A stretch of 64,000 nt of DNA, taken from contig DDVX01000018.1 in the NCBI GenBank assembly GCA_002345575.1, positions 1-64,000 of the forward strand. Reading direction: 5' to 3'. The notes under the pieces are model-generated. The model saw only the letters and a program-made list of their open reading frames with translations. It was not told where the DNA came from and ran no database searches. The position numbers and the translations under genes were made by a program. This stretch comes from Stutzerimonas stutzeri (GTDB lineage: Bacteria > Pseudomonadota > Gammaproteobacteria > Pseudomonadales > Pseudomonadaceae). Below, in pieces: positions 17,624 to 25,249 of this stretch (position 1 is its first letter; each line of letters opens with the position of its first letter).

Positions 17624-18253
17624 TCAGGACATCTCGCTGACCACCAGGCGCACACCAAGACCAATCAGCACAACACCGGTCAACCAGTCAAACCAGTGTC
17701 CCATGCGAGCGAAGCCGGCCCGCACCTGCGAGCGGCTGAACAGCCAGGCCAACAGGCAGAACCATGCACCGGTCGCAAGCACCAGGTACAAACCGTAGCC
17801 GGCCTGAACCGCCAGCGGTGTATGAGGGTCGATTACTACCGTGAACAGGGAAAGGAAGAACAGCGTTGCCTTGGGATTCAGGCCGTTGGTGACGAAGCCG
17901 ACGGTGAAGGCACGCCCGCGTGACCGTGGATCATCCGCGACGCTGGCTGAAATATCACCGACCGCAGCCGGTCGCGCGCGCAATGCCTGGAACCCCAGGT
18001 AAAACAGATAGCCCGCGGCTAACCACTTGAAGAGGTTGAACAGCAGGATCGACTGCGAGACGATCAGGCCAATGCCGAGCAACGAGTAACCGACGTGCAA
18101 GCCGATACCGCAGCCGATGCCCAGCGCCGTCCAGCTACCGCTGCGCTGGCCGCGAGTCACGCTTTCGCGCACTACCACTGCAAAATCTGGCCCGGGGCTG
18201 GCCACCGCCAGCAGATGCACCAGAGCCACAGTTAGAAATTCCATCCAATACAT
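17624..18253 (-). CDS. LysE/RhtB-family amino-acid exporter
   Basis: This protein of 209 residues has about six hydrophobic segments. The LysE/RhtB signature LLAVASPGPDFAVVV lies near the N-terminus and GFVTNGLNPKATLFFLSLF near the middle. Members export amino acids or their derivatives, such as homoserine, threonine or lysine; the substrate here cannot be assigned. The ATG at 18253 follows GGCGGAA with 7-nt spacing. It is divergent from the hydroxyacid dehydrogenase gene, with 54 bp between them. No regulator is adjacent. Confidence 0.88.
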   Translation of the reverse strand: MYWMEFLTVALVHLLAVASPGPDFAVVVRESVTRGQRSGSWTALGIGCGIGLHVGYSLLGIGLIVSQSILLFNLFKWLAAGYLFYLGFQALRARPAAVGDISASVADDPRSRGRAFTVGFVTNGLNPKATLFFLSLFTVVIDPHTPLAVQAGYGLYLVLATGAWFCLLAWLFSRSQVRAGFARMGHWFDWLTGVVLIGLGVRLVVSEMS

Positions 18254-18307
18254 TCGTCGATTCCGCCTTATCAATCATCCGCTGCCGATCACTTCAGGTA
18301 AGACCCC

Positions 18308-19270
18308 ATGAGCAACCGCCGCGCCGTATTTCTCGACCTCGCCCCTCTCGATCAGGCCGATCTCGATCTGACTCCACTGCAATCGGTTTTCAATGAGCTG
18401 ATTTGCCATACCCAGACCACCGAGGCCCAGATCATCGAGCGCCTTCAGGGCGCACAGATCGCCATCGTCAACAAGCTCACACTGGGCGATGAGGTTTTCA
18501 GCGCATGCCCGGATCTGAAGCTGATCCTGGTGGCAGCCACCGGCCTCAACAATATCGACCTCGCTGCCGCCCGACAGCGCGGCATCAGTGTCTGCAACTG
18601 CCAAGGCTACGGCACCGCTACTGTCGCCCAGCACACCCTGATGCTGTTGCTGGCGCTGGCCACACGCCTACCTGACTACCAAGGCGCGGTCGCCCGAGGT
18701 CGCTGGCAAGAAAGTGGACAATTTTGCCTGCTGGACTTCCCTATAGTCGAGCTCGCTGGCAAGACGATCGGCATCCTCGGCCATGGCGAGTTAGGCAGCG
18801 CGGTGGCCAAACTGGCCGAAGCCTTCGGCATGCGCGTGCTAACCGGGAACCTGCCTGGCCGCCCGCCTCGCCCCGAGCGCCTAGATATGGACGATCTGCT
18901 ACCCCAGGTCGATGCACTGACCTTGCATTGCCCGCTGACTGAGCAGACGCACAATCTGATCGGCGCGCGTGAGCTGCAGCTGATGAAACCTTCGGCCTAC
19001 ATCATCAACACCGCACGCGGCGGCTTGATCGACGAACAGGCGCTGGCCGATGCCCTGCGCCAGGGCCACTTGGGCGGTGCAGCCACCGACGTGCTGACCA
19101 GCGAACCACCGAGCAATGACAATCCGCTGCTGGCCCCGGACGTACCGCGCCTGATCGTCACGCCGCACAGCGCCTGGGGCAGCCGGGAAGCTCGCCAGCG
19201 CATCGTTGGCCAGATGAGCGAGAACGCCGAGGCGTTCTTTGCCGGTACGCCCAAACGCCTGGTCAACTGA
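18308..19270 (+). CDS. D-2-hydroxyacid dehydrogenase (glycerate/hydroxypyruvate type)
   Basis: This protein of 320 residues belongs to the D-isomer 2-hydroxyacid dehydrogenase family. Visible features are VAATGLNNID in the substrate domain, the NAD-binding ILGHGELGSAVA (His replacing the second consensus residue, common in this branch), TLHCPLTEQTHNLI, INTARGGLIDEQAL with the catalytic Arg, and the TPHSAWGSREAR His pair. This type most often reduces hydroxypyruvate or glyoxylate (HprA-like). The exact substrate is inferred and no symbol is assigned. An AGGTAAG precedes the start. Confidence 0.85.
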   Translation: MSNRRAVFLDLAPLDQADLDLTPLQSVFNELICHTQTTEAQIIERLQGAQIAIVNKLTLGDEVFSACPDLKLILVAATGLNNIDLAAARQRGISVCNCQGYGTATVAQHTLMLLLALATRLPDYQGAVARGRWQESGQFCLLDFPIVELAGKTIGILGHGELGSAVAKLAEAFGMRVLTGNLPGRPPRPERLDMDDLLPQVDALTLHCPLTEQTHNLIGARELQLMKPSAYIINTARGGLIDEQALADALRQGHLGGAATDVLTSEPPSNDNPLLAPDVPRLIVTPHSAWGSREARQRIVGQMSENAEAFFAGTPKRLVN

Positions 19271-19333
19271 CGCCGCTTACGCTTATCAGGCCGCAACAAG
19301 CTTGCTAAGCTCGCCGGTTTTCCCGGAGGCATC

Positions 19334-20335
19334 ATGGATCCCCGAAGCGAAGTACTGCTGCGCCAGGCCGAACTTTTCACTGGCGACCTGTTGCTTGCCG
19401 GTCTGCCGGCGGACGACCTACTCGGCCGGCTCTCGGGGGCCAGTGGCTGGAGCTGGCACGCCGGTGATCATCAGGCGCTGCAGGCTCGCTTCGCCGGACG
19501 GTGTTCATTCGGCGTTCAGCCGCCGGCAGCCAGCTTCGATACGGCTGTGCTGTTTCTGCCCAAATCCCGTGAGCTGACCGATTACCTTCTCAACGCGCTA
19601 GCCTCCAGGCTCGCCGGCCGCCTACTGTATCTGGTGGGCGAGAAACGCGCCGGTATTGAGCGCGCGGCGAAGCAGCTAGCGCCATTCGGCGAGGCGCGCA
19701 AACTCGACAGCGCACGGCACTGCCAGCTCTGGCAGGTGCGCGTGGAGCACAGCCCTCAACCACCGGTTCTCTCGGCGCTTGCCCAGCATTTCAGCTTGGA
19801 ACTGCCGGACGGCCCGCTGCAGATCGTCAGCCTGCCCGGCGTATTCAGCCATGGCCGGCTCGACCGGGGCACGCAGCTGCTGCTAGAGCAGCTCGACAAC
19901 CTGCCGAGCGGCCGCCTGCTAGATTTCGGCTGCGGTGCTGGCGTCATCGGCGCCTCGCTGAAACGCCGCTATCCCGACAGCGACGTACACCTGCTGGACG
20001 TCGATGCATTCGCCGCAGAAAGCAGCCGCATGACCCTTGCCGTCAACGGTTTGCAAGCTGAAGTCATCAGCGGTGACGGGATTGATGCTGCCCCCCGCGA
20101 GTGCGCTGCGATCATCAGTAACCCACCCTTCCATCAGGGCGTACACACCCATTACGCCGCCAGCGAGAACCTGTTGCAGCGTGCCGCCAGTCATCTGCGC
20201 CCTGGCGGCGAATTGCGCCTGGTAGCCAACGCATTTCTCAAATACCCGCCGTTGATCGAAGCACACCTGGGACGCTGTGAAACTCTGGCCCACGCCGACG
20301 GCTTTCGCATCTATCGCGCCCAGCGCGGCGGCTGA
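19334..20335 (+). CDS. rsmC: 16S rRNA m2G1207 methyltransferase
   Basis: This 333-residue protein has the two-domain RsmC layout: a degenerate N-terminal methyltransferase-like half (about 1-160) and an active C-terminal Rossmann half. The SAM-binding LLDFGCGAGVIGASL is near 190, the catalytic ISNPPFHQGVHTHY near 258 and LRPGGELRLVANAFL near 290. It methylates G1207 of 16S rRNA in the 30S subunit. GGAGGC precedes the ATG. It is probably monocistronic; the next gene has its own structured leader. Confidence 0.93.
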   Translation: MDPRSEVLLRQAELFTGDLLLAGLPADDLLGRLSGASGWSWHAGDHQALQARFAGRCSFGVQPPAASFDTAVLFLPKSRELTDYLLNALASRLAGRLLYLVGEKRAGIERAAKQLAPFGEARKLDSARHCQLWQVRVEHSPQPPVLSALAQHFSLELPDGPLQIVSLPGVFSHGRLDRGTQLLLEQLDNLPSGRLLDFGCGAGVIGASLKRRYPDSDVHLLDVDAFAAESSRMTLAVNGLQAEVISGDGIDAAPRECAAIISNPPFHQGVHTHYAASENLLQRAASHLRPGGELRLVANAFLKYPPLIEAHLGRCETLAHADGFRIYRAQRGG

Positions 20336-20375
20336 CCCGACTTGCACAACCCGTCGCGCTTGGGCAAACTCGCGT

Positions 20376-20545
20376 CCGTCCTGGGGGAGTAGTCTCCGGC
20401 GAGCGCCCTGCTCGCCAGGCATGCGTCAACATACTTGGTCCACAGACCATGGTGCATGCGACCTGTGTGGCCTGCTTAAGCAGTCTACGCCCGGTTTGAC
20501 AAGACCCATGACACCAACCTCTTACCCTGGGCGGGCGGATGTTGC
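20376..20545 (+). promoter_or_regulatory. Probable yybP-ykoY (Mn2+) riboswitch
   Basis: The leader of the GDT1-type gene holds GGGGGAGTAGTCTCC (20383-20397), TCAACATACTTGGTC (20426-20440) and CCTCTTACCCTGGGCG further on. GGGGAGUAG and UCAACAUACUUGG are close matches to conserved parts of the yybP-ykoY family as found ahead of E. coli mntP. The downstream gene is a putative manganese exporter, the expected target. Manganese should stabilise the aptamer and raise expression. Confidence 0.8.
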
Positions 20546-20587
20546 GTGTCATGGTGAACGAGTCGACCCGCCCTTCAAGGAACCCTC

Positions 20588-21175
20588 TTGGAATCGCTCT
20601 ACATCTCCACACTGATCGTCGCGCTGGCTGAAATAGGCGACAAGACTCAACTGCTCGCCCTGTTACTGGCGGCGCGCTACAGACGTCCGGTACCGATCAT
20701 CTGGGGCATTCTCGTTGCCACGCTGATCAATCATGCATTGGCTGGGGCCTTGGGCAACCTGGTTTCCACAGTGGTTTCACCGGCCATCCTCAGCTGGATC
20801 CTTGCCGTTTCCTTCGCCGCCGTCGCTCTGTGGACGCTGGTGCCGGACAAGCTGGAGGCCGACGAAGCCGCACGTGGTCGCTACTTCGGCCCCTTCATGG
20901 CCACGCTGGTCGCGTTCTTCCTCGCAGAGATGGGTGACAAAACCCAAGTGGCGACCGTCATGCTCGCGGCACAGTACGCGGATCTCCTGATGGTCATCGT
21001 TGGTACCACGCTGGGCATGCTGATCGCCAACGTACCAGTGGTACTGGTCGGCAACTTCGCTGCCGACCGCCTGCCGCTCACGCTGATCCGCCGGGTCGCC
21101 GCCATCGGCTTCGCCGCCATGGCTGTATATGCCACCTATCAGGCGCTGAGCCTGAACGGCATGCTTCCAGTCTGA
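20588..21175 (+). CDS. GDT1/TMEM165-type manganese exporter (UPF0016)
   Basis: This membrane protein of 195 residues consists of two homologous halves of three helices each. Each half carries the family's metal-binding motif: ALAEIGDKTQ near residue 12 and FLAEMGDKTQ near residue 113. Bacterial relatives export Mn2+. The start is an unusual TTG at 20588, with AAGGAA ending 5 nt before it and no in-frame ATG near the first helix. The riboswitch-like leader directly upstream supports the Mn2+ role over Ca2+. Confidence 0.88.
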   Translation: MESLYISTLIVALAEIGDKTQLLALLLAARYRRPVPIIWGILVATLINHALAGALGNLVSTVVSPAILSWILAVSFAAVALWTLVPDKLEADEAARGRYFGPFMATLVAFFLAEMGDKTQVATVMLAAQYADLLMVIVGTTLGMLIANVPVVLVGNFAADRLPLTLIRRVAAIGFAAMAVYATYQALSLNGMLPV

Positions 21176-21259
21176 TACACAGCGCAACCTGCCAATTTTC
21201 CACTACTGCTAGAGTGCCGTCATACCGCGTTCTGGCAGCAACCCAGGGGAGCAGGCTGC

Positions 21260-21703
21260 ATGTCACCAGAAGAACAAAAACGTCGGGTTCTCAAGCACGT
21301 CGAACTGAGCTGGGGCAAGGGTCGCCTGGCACTCGCCGAGCAGCTGCAGAGCCGCTACTTCACCTATAAGAGTTCGTTCATTACCCAGCCGGTTAACGGT
21401 GCAGGGTTTGGCCTGATCGTGCGGGAAATCCGCTTGGCCATGGAAGATCTGGAAGTGGTCGTAGACGAATGCCTAAGTGAAGGCAACCGCGTGGTCACCT
21501 CCAGCACACTGTTCGGCACCCTGACCAAGCCTGCGTTCGGGCATGCCCCGACCGGCAAGATACTCACCGTGGCGGTCATGTCCTTTTGGACTCTGAACCC
21601 CAGTGGTGATATCGAGGAAATCAACAGCCTGTTCGACCTGGAAAGCGCCCGACAGCAGCTGAGTATGGACACCCCCTTTCCGATTATCCTGCCACCGACC
21701 TGA
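21260..21703 (+). CDS. SnoaL-like/NTF2-fold protein
   Basis: This soluble protein of 147 residues resembles the SnoaL-like or ester-cyclase branch of the NTF2 fold. It has an N-terminal helix, a DLEVVVDECLSEGNRVV segment and a TFWTL-like strand (here VMSFWTLNPSGDIEEINSLFD). The catalytic role is unknown and no fixed active-site motif can be named. A GGGGAGCAGG precedes the ATG. It stands alone between the exporter gene and a convergent M48 peptidase gene. Confidence 0.65.
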   Translation: MSPEEQKRRVLKHVELSWGKGRLALAEQLQSRYFTYKSSFITQPVNGAGFGLIVREIRLAMEDLEVVVDECLSEGNRVVTSSTLFGTLTKPAFGHAPTGKILTVAVMSFWTLNPSGDIEEINSLFDLESARQQLSMDTPFPIILPPT

Positions 21704-21726
21704 AATGAACGGCGGCAGGCCGTTCT

Positions 21727-22545
21727 TCAGCGATTCTTGCGGCGCTGTTCGTACAGCGGCATCACTTTAGGAATATTGCTCTGCAAGGCCTGCGTGCGGC
21801 TGCTTGAAGAAGGGTGCGTGCTGAGGAATTCCGGCGGCGCCGAACCAGCTGCCGCCCCCATCTTTTCCCACAGGCTGACCGCAGCACCCGGGTTGTAGCC
21901 GGCGCGTGCGGCCAACTCCAATCCGATCAAATCGGCTTCGTTCTCGTTGCTGCGGCTGTTGGGCAGCGTCATCAGGTATTCGACGCCCATATTGGCCAGT
22001 TGCAGGCTGCCGTCACCAACGCCGAAGGCCGAGCCCAGTTGTGTCGCCATTTGCACGCCATAAGCCTTGGACATCGCCTCACGCCCGTGTTCGCGCAACG
22101 CATGGGCGATCTCATGGCCCATCACCGCCGCGATCTCGTCATCGGTCAACTTCAGCTTCTCAATCAGGCCGCTGTAGAAAATGATCTTGCCACCCGGCCC
22201 GCAGTTGGCGTTCAGCTCGGGACTGTCGATCACATTGACTTCCCAGGCCCACTGGGCAGCGTCAGGGCGAAACGCTGGCACTTCGGCGATCAATCGCTGG
22301 GCAATGCCGTTGACGCGCTTGCTGAGCGTGCTGTTCTTTGCGAGCACGCCCTTCTGCGACGCTTCGCTCAGAGTCTCTTGGTAGGACTGCGCGTACATCT
22401 GGTTGACCTGTTCAGTGGACAACATGCTGAACATGTACTGCTTGCGCTCAACGCCTACAGCACCGCCGCTGGTGGTATTGACGGCCTGACAGCCGACTAG
22501 CAGAGAGGCGGCTAGGCCCAGGGTAAAAAAATGCGGCTTCGACAT
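21727..22545 (-). CDS. M48-family zinc metallopeptidase, lipoprotein
   Basis: This protein of 272 residues is an outer-membrane or periplasmic lipoprotein with a lipobox LAASLLVGC (Cys near residue 18). The catalytic zinc site MGHEIAHALREHG lies near 135 and the second metal-ligand region NENEADLIGLELAARAGYNP near 205. It resembles LoiP/YcaL-type peptidases that trim misassembled outer-membrane proteins. ATG 22545 follows GGAGACGCGAC; the longer frame overlapping the SRAP gene is not translated in my reading. It is on the same strand as the SRAP gene upstream, 152 bp apart. Confidence 0.9.
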   Translation of the reverse strand: MSKPHFFTLGLAASLLVGCQAVNTTSGGAVGVERKQYMFSMLSTEQVNQMYAQSYQETLSEASQKGVLAKNSTLSKRVNGIAQRLIAEVPAFRPDAAQWAWEVNVIDSPELNANCGPGGKIIFYSGLIEKLKLTDDEIAAVMGHEIAHALREHGREAMSKAYGVQMATQLGSAFGVGDGSLQLANMGVEYLMTLPNSRSNENEADLIGLELAARAGYNPGAAVSLWEKMGAAAGSAPPEFLSTHPSSSSRTQALQSNIPKVMPLYEQRRKNR

Positions 22546-22697
22546 GTCGCGTCTCCAGTGAGTTCTGCGCCGTATGCTAGAGCGAGCCTCCCTGTCGGGC
22601 AACAACCATAACGTTCGTCGGAGCAGACTCCAGCCTTGTCGTGCGTGGCCAAACAGCAGCGCCGGCCGATCAAGCAGCTCAGGGTCTGGTTTGCCTG

Positions 22698-23321
22698 CTA
22701 GTTCGCCGGAGTCAGACACTCCGGCGCATCCAGCTTGGGGTCATTGATGAATGTCGCCAGTGGCCGCTCGCGCAGTACTGGCTGTGACGCGGCGAGCAGA
22801 GCCTGCAGCACCTCGAGGGGCGTTTGGGGATCGAGCCAGGCGCGCATGCCTATTTCGTCCAGGACCAAAGGGCGGCGCTGATTCGCCGCGGGTAAGGTCA
22901 CCACCGCCGCGCTGAGGTAAGTGTGTCCTTCGACCGGATAAGCTTCCCAAATCGCCGCAAAATACATCAGCGAGGCTTCGCCAGTCATCCAGTACGGTCG
23001 TTTGCGCGCCGTGCCTCGCCATTCGTAGAAGCCATTAGCGGGCAGTACGCCTCGGCGCTGGCGAAAGGCATCACGAAACATTGGCTGCTCGGCCAGGGTT
23101 TCCGCCCGCGCTTGGGCGGGCGTGCGGGTAAAATCGCTCAACCACGACGGCGTCAGCCCCCAGCGCACACGGCTTAGCTCAACATCGTCTCCTTCACCCC
23201 GGCGCAACAGCAGCACCGAAGCGCCCGGCGCGATGCTCCAGTGCGGAGGCTGGTCGGCGGGAAAGCCGGGCAGCGCAGCAAAGGCCGGACTCCAGCGAAA
23301 CAGGGCATAGCGGCCACACAT
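22698..23321 (-). CDS. SRAP (YedK/HMCES-type) domain protein with altered active site
   Basis: This 207-residue protein belongs to the SOS-response-associated peptidase family, whose Cys2 forms a DNA-protein crosslink at abasic sites. Cys2 is present (MCGRYALF) and the Glu of FYEW is kept. The Asn of the family NARxET is Gln here (QARAET), and the family HDRRPLVL His is replaced by Asn in AANQRRPLVL. The C-terminal SRAVGN-type motif is also absent. It is slightly shorter than E. coli YedK. Crosslinking could persist through Cys2, but reversal chemistry is doubtful. Confidence 0.85.
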   Translation of the reverse strand: MCGRYALFRWSPAFAALPGFPADQPPHWSIAPGASVLLLRRGEGDDVELSRVRWGLTPSWLSDFTRTPAQARAETLAEQPMFRDAFRQRRGVLPANGFYEWRGTARKRPYWMTGEASLMYFAAIWEAYPVEGHTYLSAAVVTLPAANQRRPLVLDEIGMRAWLDPQTPLEVLQALLAASQPVLRERPLATFINDPKLDAPECLTPAN

Positions 23322-23354
23322 GGACAGGAACTCAGCAAGGGGAAGCGAAAGCGA

Positions 23355-23624
23355 TCAGCAAATGAGTTCGCCCGGATAACTGAACGCATCATCAGGTCCA
23401 TCGTCGGGCAAAGGCTCGGCGCAATTGTACTCGGCGATCAACTGTCGTGCGCGCTCGGCCTGGTCATCGTCGACCATCAGCGCGAGCAGCCCCGCTGCCG
23501 GTAATTCACCCACGGCACCAATCAGATGGCGCCCAGTGAGGAATGTCTCGATCCCTTCGCCAGCCAGCATGCCAATCAGCATCTCAGCTTCCAGCAGGTC
23601 TCGCGCTTCATATATACGTTGCAT
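23355..23624 (-). CDS. DUF2007-domain small protein
   Basis: This 89-residue soluble protein matches the DUF2007 or putative signal-transducing protein family. It opens with MQRIYEARDLLEAEMLIGMLAGEGIETFLTG and has the ALMVDDDQAERARQLIAEY helix in the second half. This is an ACT-like or GlnB-like small fold with no known reaction. The start at 23624 matches the family; upstream residues look unrelated. It lies 33 bp upstream of the SRAP gene on the same strand, so the two are probably co-transcribed. Confidence 0.8.
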   Translation of the reverse strand: MQRIYEARDLLEAEMLIGMLAGEGIETFLTGRHLIGAVGELPAAGLLALMVDDDQAERARQLIAEYNCAEPLPDDGPDDAFSYPGELIC

Positions 23625-23769
23625 TGCTGCTCCCTTCGGGCCGACGGCGACATCCATACTCTGAGCACAGACCAGATGATTGTGGCCCAATTTCACTATC
23701 AGCGTCTCACGCGTGACTTGTCGTTATAATCGCCGTTCAGCCACGACCCTTAAACAATTGGGTTATTCA

Positions 23770-24957
23770 ATGGTTTCCCTTACAGAGAGCATGATGGACG
23801 AGTTCGAAACCATCCGACCCTATGCCGACGCCGAAGTCCCTGCCGTGATGGCGCGGCTGTTTACCGATCGAGAGTTCCTCGACATTCTGGCGCGTTTCCG
23901 CTTCCCTCGGCTGGCCGGCACCTTCGGCTGGCTGCTCAAGCCGCTGATTGCCCAACGCCTGCGTAGCGAGTTTGCCAGCATTCATTCGGTCGATACGTTG
24001 CAAGCCCGGATCGAAATGTACCTGGACCGCACCATCGAACGCGCCACCGATGGCATCACCTATTCCGGTCTGGAAAAATTGCAGCCAGGCTGTGCCTACC
24101 TGCTCATGGCCAACCACCGCGACATCGTGATGGACCCTGCCTTCGTCAACTACGCGATATTCCAGGCCAAGTTGCGCACTCCACGCATCGCCATCGGCGA
24201 CAACCTCCTGCAGCGGCCTTTTGTCAGCGACCTGATGCGGCTGAACAAGAGCTTTATCGTGCGCCGCTCGATCACCGGTCGGCGCGAGAAGCTCGCGGCC
24301 TACCAACAACTGTCGGCCTACATCAACCACTCGATTCGCAACGATGGCGAATCGATCTGGATCGCCCAGGCCGAGGGCCGGGCCAAGGACGGCGACGACC
24401 GCACCGATACCGCCATCCTGAAAATGCTGCACATGAGTCGCAAGGGCGAGCCATTTGCCGAGGCCCTGTCGGCGCTGCGCCCCACGCCGGTGTCGATCAG
24501 CTACGAGTACGACCCCTGCGATCTGGCCAAGGCCCGCGAGCTTTACGTTCGCGACACCACGGGCAGCTACACCAAGGCCCCCGGCGAGGACGACGCCAGC
24601 ATCGCCCTGGGTATCACCGGCTACAAAGGCCGTGTACATATCGGTTTTGGCACGCCGATCAATGACGTTCCGGAAGACGCCAGACAGCTGGCTGCCGAGA
24701 TCGATCGACAGATTCTCTGCGATTACCGCCTGTTCCCGGTGCATTACCTGGCCTATGCAATGTGGGACAAGCGCGACCCCGAACTGGCGATCCCCAGCCT
24801 CGGCGAGCTATTCAGCGTCGAGGAAATTGCCCGTGCCGAGGCCGAGTGGGGCCGCCGCTTGAGCTCCTGCCAGAGCGAGCACCGACCCTATCTGGTGCAG
24901 CAGTACGCCACGCCGGTGCGCAATCAGTACCGTCTGAAGGCTGGCCTGCCGCTATAG
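23770..24957 (+). CDS. PlsC-like glycerolipid acyltransferase
   Basis: This soluble or peripheral protein of 395 residues contains an acyltransferase domain (about 105-260). Its motif is MANHRDIVMDP, in which His and Asp are separated by five residues rather than the usual four. FIVRRSITGRREK and IWIAQAEGRAKDG are the later acyl-acceptor motifs. No clear transmembrane helix is present. Family members are annotated as 1-acylglycerol-3-phosphate acyltransferases; the true acceptor is unknown. ATG 23770 lacks a strong ribosome site, so an internal start at MMDEFETI is possible. Confidence 0.82.
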   Translation: MVSLTESMMDEFETIRPYADAEVPAVMARLFTDREFLDILARFRFPRLAGTFGWLLKPLIAQRLRSEFASIHSVDTLQARIEMYLDRTIERATDGITYSGLEKLQPGCAYLLMANHRDIVMDPAFVNYAIFQAKLRTPRIAIGDNLLQRPFVSDLMRLNKSFIVRRSITGRREKLAAYQQLSAYINHSIRNDGESIWIAQAEGRAKDGDDRTDTAILKMLHMSRKGEPFAEALSALRPTPVSISYEYDPCDLAKARELYVRDTTGSYTKAPGEDDASIALGITGYKGRVHIGFGTPINDVPEDARQLAAEIDRQILCDYRLFPVHYLAYAMWDKRDPELAIPSLGELFSVEEIARAEAEWGRRLSSCQSEHRPYLVQQYATPVRNQYRLKAGLPL

Positions 24958-24983
24958 CCATCCCCTGATGAACCGGCAACTCG

Positions 24984-25006
24984 GCGCCCGTTAGCCACAC
25001 GGGCGC
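24984..25006 (+). terminator. Hairpin downstream of the acyltransferase gene
   Basis: GCGCCCGT (24984-24991) pairs with ACGGGCGC (24999-25006) across a 7-nt loop. The T-run after it is poor, so termination is uncertain. The rest of the 292-bp gap up to the DUF1329 gene shows no other clear element. Confidence 0.35.
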
Positions 25007-25249
25007 TGCTGCCTGTTTAGCTGCTCGAAAACAGCAATCTACCGGCTAAATATGCCAATCATGCCGACAGACCTTGGCTTCTCCTTGACTCAAACGGCCG
25101 TTCGGCTTAACCCTCGTTTCGCTCCAAACGACTGGGCTAGAGCATCCGCCTGAAAAATGGAGCAATCAGGCGAACGGCCGCCACAAGTAATAACGACAGC
25201 GTGCCAGCGCTCGCAGGATTCAGCGACTCAGCATCAACAGGACCTCATA

